In this document: piece by piece, positions 5,624 to 6,404 of the stretch | Layout of the letters: each line of letters opens with the position of its first letter | How positions within the stretch are numbered: position 1 is the first letter of the stretch | Origin: Clostridia bacterium | GTDB taxonomy: Bacteria; Bacillota; Clostridia; Oscillospirales; Ruminococcaceae | Assembly: GCA_021152595.1 (NCBI GenBank) | Contig: JAGKVC010000176.1 | Coordinates: 1-6,404, forward strand | Reading direction: 5' to 3' | DNA: 6,404 nucleotides | The notes under the pieces: generated by a model | What the model was told of the DNA's origin: nothing | Database searches by the model: none | What the model saw: only the letters and a program-made list of their open reading frames with translations | Made by a program: the position numbers and the translations under genes

Positions 5624-5932
5624 GTGACAACATTTCCACGCACTCAACCCTATATATCAATCGCAATATTTGATAGGTCTGTTTTTCTGCGATTTTACGC
5701 TCTTTTCATTCCGTGACAACATTTTGACGCACTCTCAAACAGCTGTTATCATTTTGACCCACTTTCCTCGGTGTGCAGAAATGTTGTCAGCCGTTTTCAG
5801 TGCGTAGATGTCTTTCCAGATACAGAAAAAACGATACCGGACTTCCATATGCGATTTCACCATATTCTCGAAAATCATCGTAAAATCGGGAAATTTCAGC
5901 CTTTCTCTCTTGACATCAAAACTACGCACTCA
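5624..5932. repeat. Degenerate repeats, possibly an IS21-type terminal region
   Basis: Four related units lie in one orientation: 5624-5645 (GTGACAACATTTCCACGCAC), 5713-5734 (GTGACAACATTTTGACGCAC), 5745-5766 (GTTATCATTTTGACCCAC) and 5906-5932 (ending CTACGCACTC). An inverted relative lies at 5777-5792 (AATGTTGTCAG). The first unit sits inside a TGCGTG/CACGCA dyad (5621-5642). Serial, spaced TTTTGAC(G/C)CAC(T) repeats resemble the multiple end repeats of IS21-family elements, as I remember them. No istA or istB gene is present, so this would be a stripped remnant. They could instead be operators for the PIN-like gene. Confidence 0.5.
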
Positions 5933-5963
5933 ACGTGGCTCGATTGCTCCAGATTGATGTCAA
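5800..5963. repeat. Nested inverted repeats
   Basis: GTGCGTAG-ATGTC (5800-5812) is inverted at GACAT...CTACGCAC (5912-5929, with five extra bases). TTGACATCAA (5910-5919) is perfectly inverted as TTGATGTCAA (5954-5963). The arms share the GACATC element, so it occurs three times within 160 bases. Confidence 0.6.
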
Positions 5964-5977
5964 AAATCCGCCGGATT

Positions 5978-6016
5978 GAGCCGTTCGTTCGCGGGAATAT
6001 ATCAACGGCTTTTTTA
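5978..6016 (+). terminator. Orphan plus-strand hairpin with T tract
   Basis: AGCCGTT (5979-5985) pairs with AACGGCT (6004-6010), followed by TTTTT and then ATC. The 18-base loop is long, so strength is moderate. No plus-strand gene is seen upstream, so it may be a leftover of a lost gene or of a mobile element. Confidence 0.5.
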
Positions 6017-6175
6017 TCTTCAAAATAGCCATTTTTTCGACCGCGCTCGTTTTCGGAAACAGGTCGATGTGGTTATCCCTACTTATAATATGGAACCGGG
6101 CAAATTTGCCGACCGTCTCAAGACTACGCTCTGAGGAAACAAGTCCGAAATCCCATCCACTCGACCTTAGAGATT

Positions 6176-6343
6176 TTATACATCTGGTTTTTCGCCAAAT
6201 TCAAATCTTGCTTTTCCTGCTGCAATAGCAGCAACAGCGACTTCCTCTTCTGTCCTATCTGGAACAACCCATAACCCCTTCATAAACCGAGAATAGTATT
6301 CTTCTTCGTTGTTGGGCATCATATTTAACGGATTTTGCTTCAT
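6176..6343 (-). CDS. Small hypothetical protein (55 aa)
   Basis: A short open frame gives 55 residues beginning MKQNPLNMMPNNEEEYYSRF, with a central FMKGLWVVPDRTEEE segment and an alanine-rich helix (VAVAAIAAGKARF). The ATG is preceded by GAGGT (6353-6357) at nine bases, a good ribosome site. The start overlaps, as ATGA, the stop of a reading frame entering from the right edge, which is typical of coupled operon genes. It has no signal peptide, membrane segment or motif that I recognise. The composition is regular and protein-like, so I think it is real, but give no function. Confidence 0.65.
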   Translation of the reverse strand: MKQNPLNMMPNNEEEYYSRFMKGLWVVPDRTEEEVAVAAIAAGKARFEFGEKPDV

Positions 6344-6402
6344 AAATTTGATACCTCATTTTTTTGATTATTTGATGTGTCCATATTATCCAGCCCTATA
6401 CG
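6340..6402 (-). CDS. C-terminal end of a gene entering from the right edge (partial)
   Basis: The frame is open from the window edge to TGA at 6340-6342 and gives 20 residues ending NMDTSNNQKNEVSNL. Its stop overlaps the ATG of the 55-aa gene by 4 nt, and the ribosome site of that gene lies within it. The fragment is too short for a family call and may be an accidental open frame. Confidence 0.4.
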   Translation of the reverse strand, partial: RIGLDNMDTSNNQKNEVSNL

Positions 6403-6404
6403 AT

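Larger units (their letters stand above)
5610..6175. other. Gene-poor repeat-bearing interval
   Basis: No convincing gene is visible in these 566 bases. Short open frames occur on both strands (for example 5735-5929 minus and 5771-6028 plus), but they lack ribosome sites and recognisable motifs. The interval holds the GTGACAACATTT...ACGCACTC-type repeats, inverted repeats and an orphan plus-strand terminator, described separately. From 6020 to 6175 I see only a small dyad (TCGACC 6037-6042 with GGTCGA 6062-6067). Confidence 0.6.

Noticed and set aside
5621..5766. CRISPR-like array
   Set aside because: Unit spacing is irregular (89 and 32 bases), units are degenerate, and no cas genes are present.
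5735..5929. 64-aa minus-strand frame ending in WVKMITAV
   Set aside because: It overlaps the repeat units, lacks a ribosome site and has no motif; an overlapping frame looks equally protein-like, so neither is trusted.

Overview
The window looks like part of a low-to-mid GC Bacillota (Firmicutes) chromosome, probably a gut Clostridia or Erysipelotrichia-type organism. The evidence is strong purine-rich ribosome binding sites, compact ATGA-coupled operons, a large serine recombinase of the Tn4451/TndX type, and clostridial-type cysteine-rich mini-proteins. It is an accessory or rearranged region, not a quiet housekeeping locus.

Layout from left to right. Bases 2-520 (+) are the C-terminal part of a large serine recombinase, closed by a strong hairpin terminator at 534-593. 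Every other confident gene is on the minus strand, so they converge on the recombinase. Block 1 (627-2889) reads, in transcription order, a 5'-truncated Xre-type regulator, a PLP-dependent trans-sulfuration-family enzyme, and a carbon-nitrogen hydrolase; the last two overlap by 4 nt. Block 2 (2977-4517) reads an HD-domain hydrolase, two paralogous four-cysteine mini-proteins, and a YbaK/EbsC-type editing-domain protein. It is driven by a near-perfect sigma-A promoter at 4643-4671. Block 3 is a PIN-like nuclease protein with a duplicated C-terminal module (4770-5609). A 566-base gene-poor stretch with repeats follows, then a 55-aa gene (6176-6343) overlapped by the end of another reading frame that enters from the right edge.

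The main structural observation is that the recombinase 3' end plus its terminator (491-596) recurs as a diverged direct repeat at 4672-4774. A third, partial copy of the terminator's right half lies at 2886-2913, exactly where the Xre gene loses its N-terminus. These copies sit at the block boundaries, so the region reads as modules separated by copies of a recombinase-derived sequence. Repeated integration or excision at the recombinase 3' end, or homologous recombination between such ends, would explain it; a cassette-like system is a more speculative reading.

Functional links: block 1 suggests sulfur amino-acid or amide metabolism under an Xre regulator that is now broken. Block 2 combines a tRNA-editing-like protein, a metal-dependent phosphohydrolase and putative metal-binding mini-proteins; its joint role is unknown. 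Block 3 is AT-rich and looks acquired.
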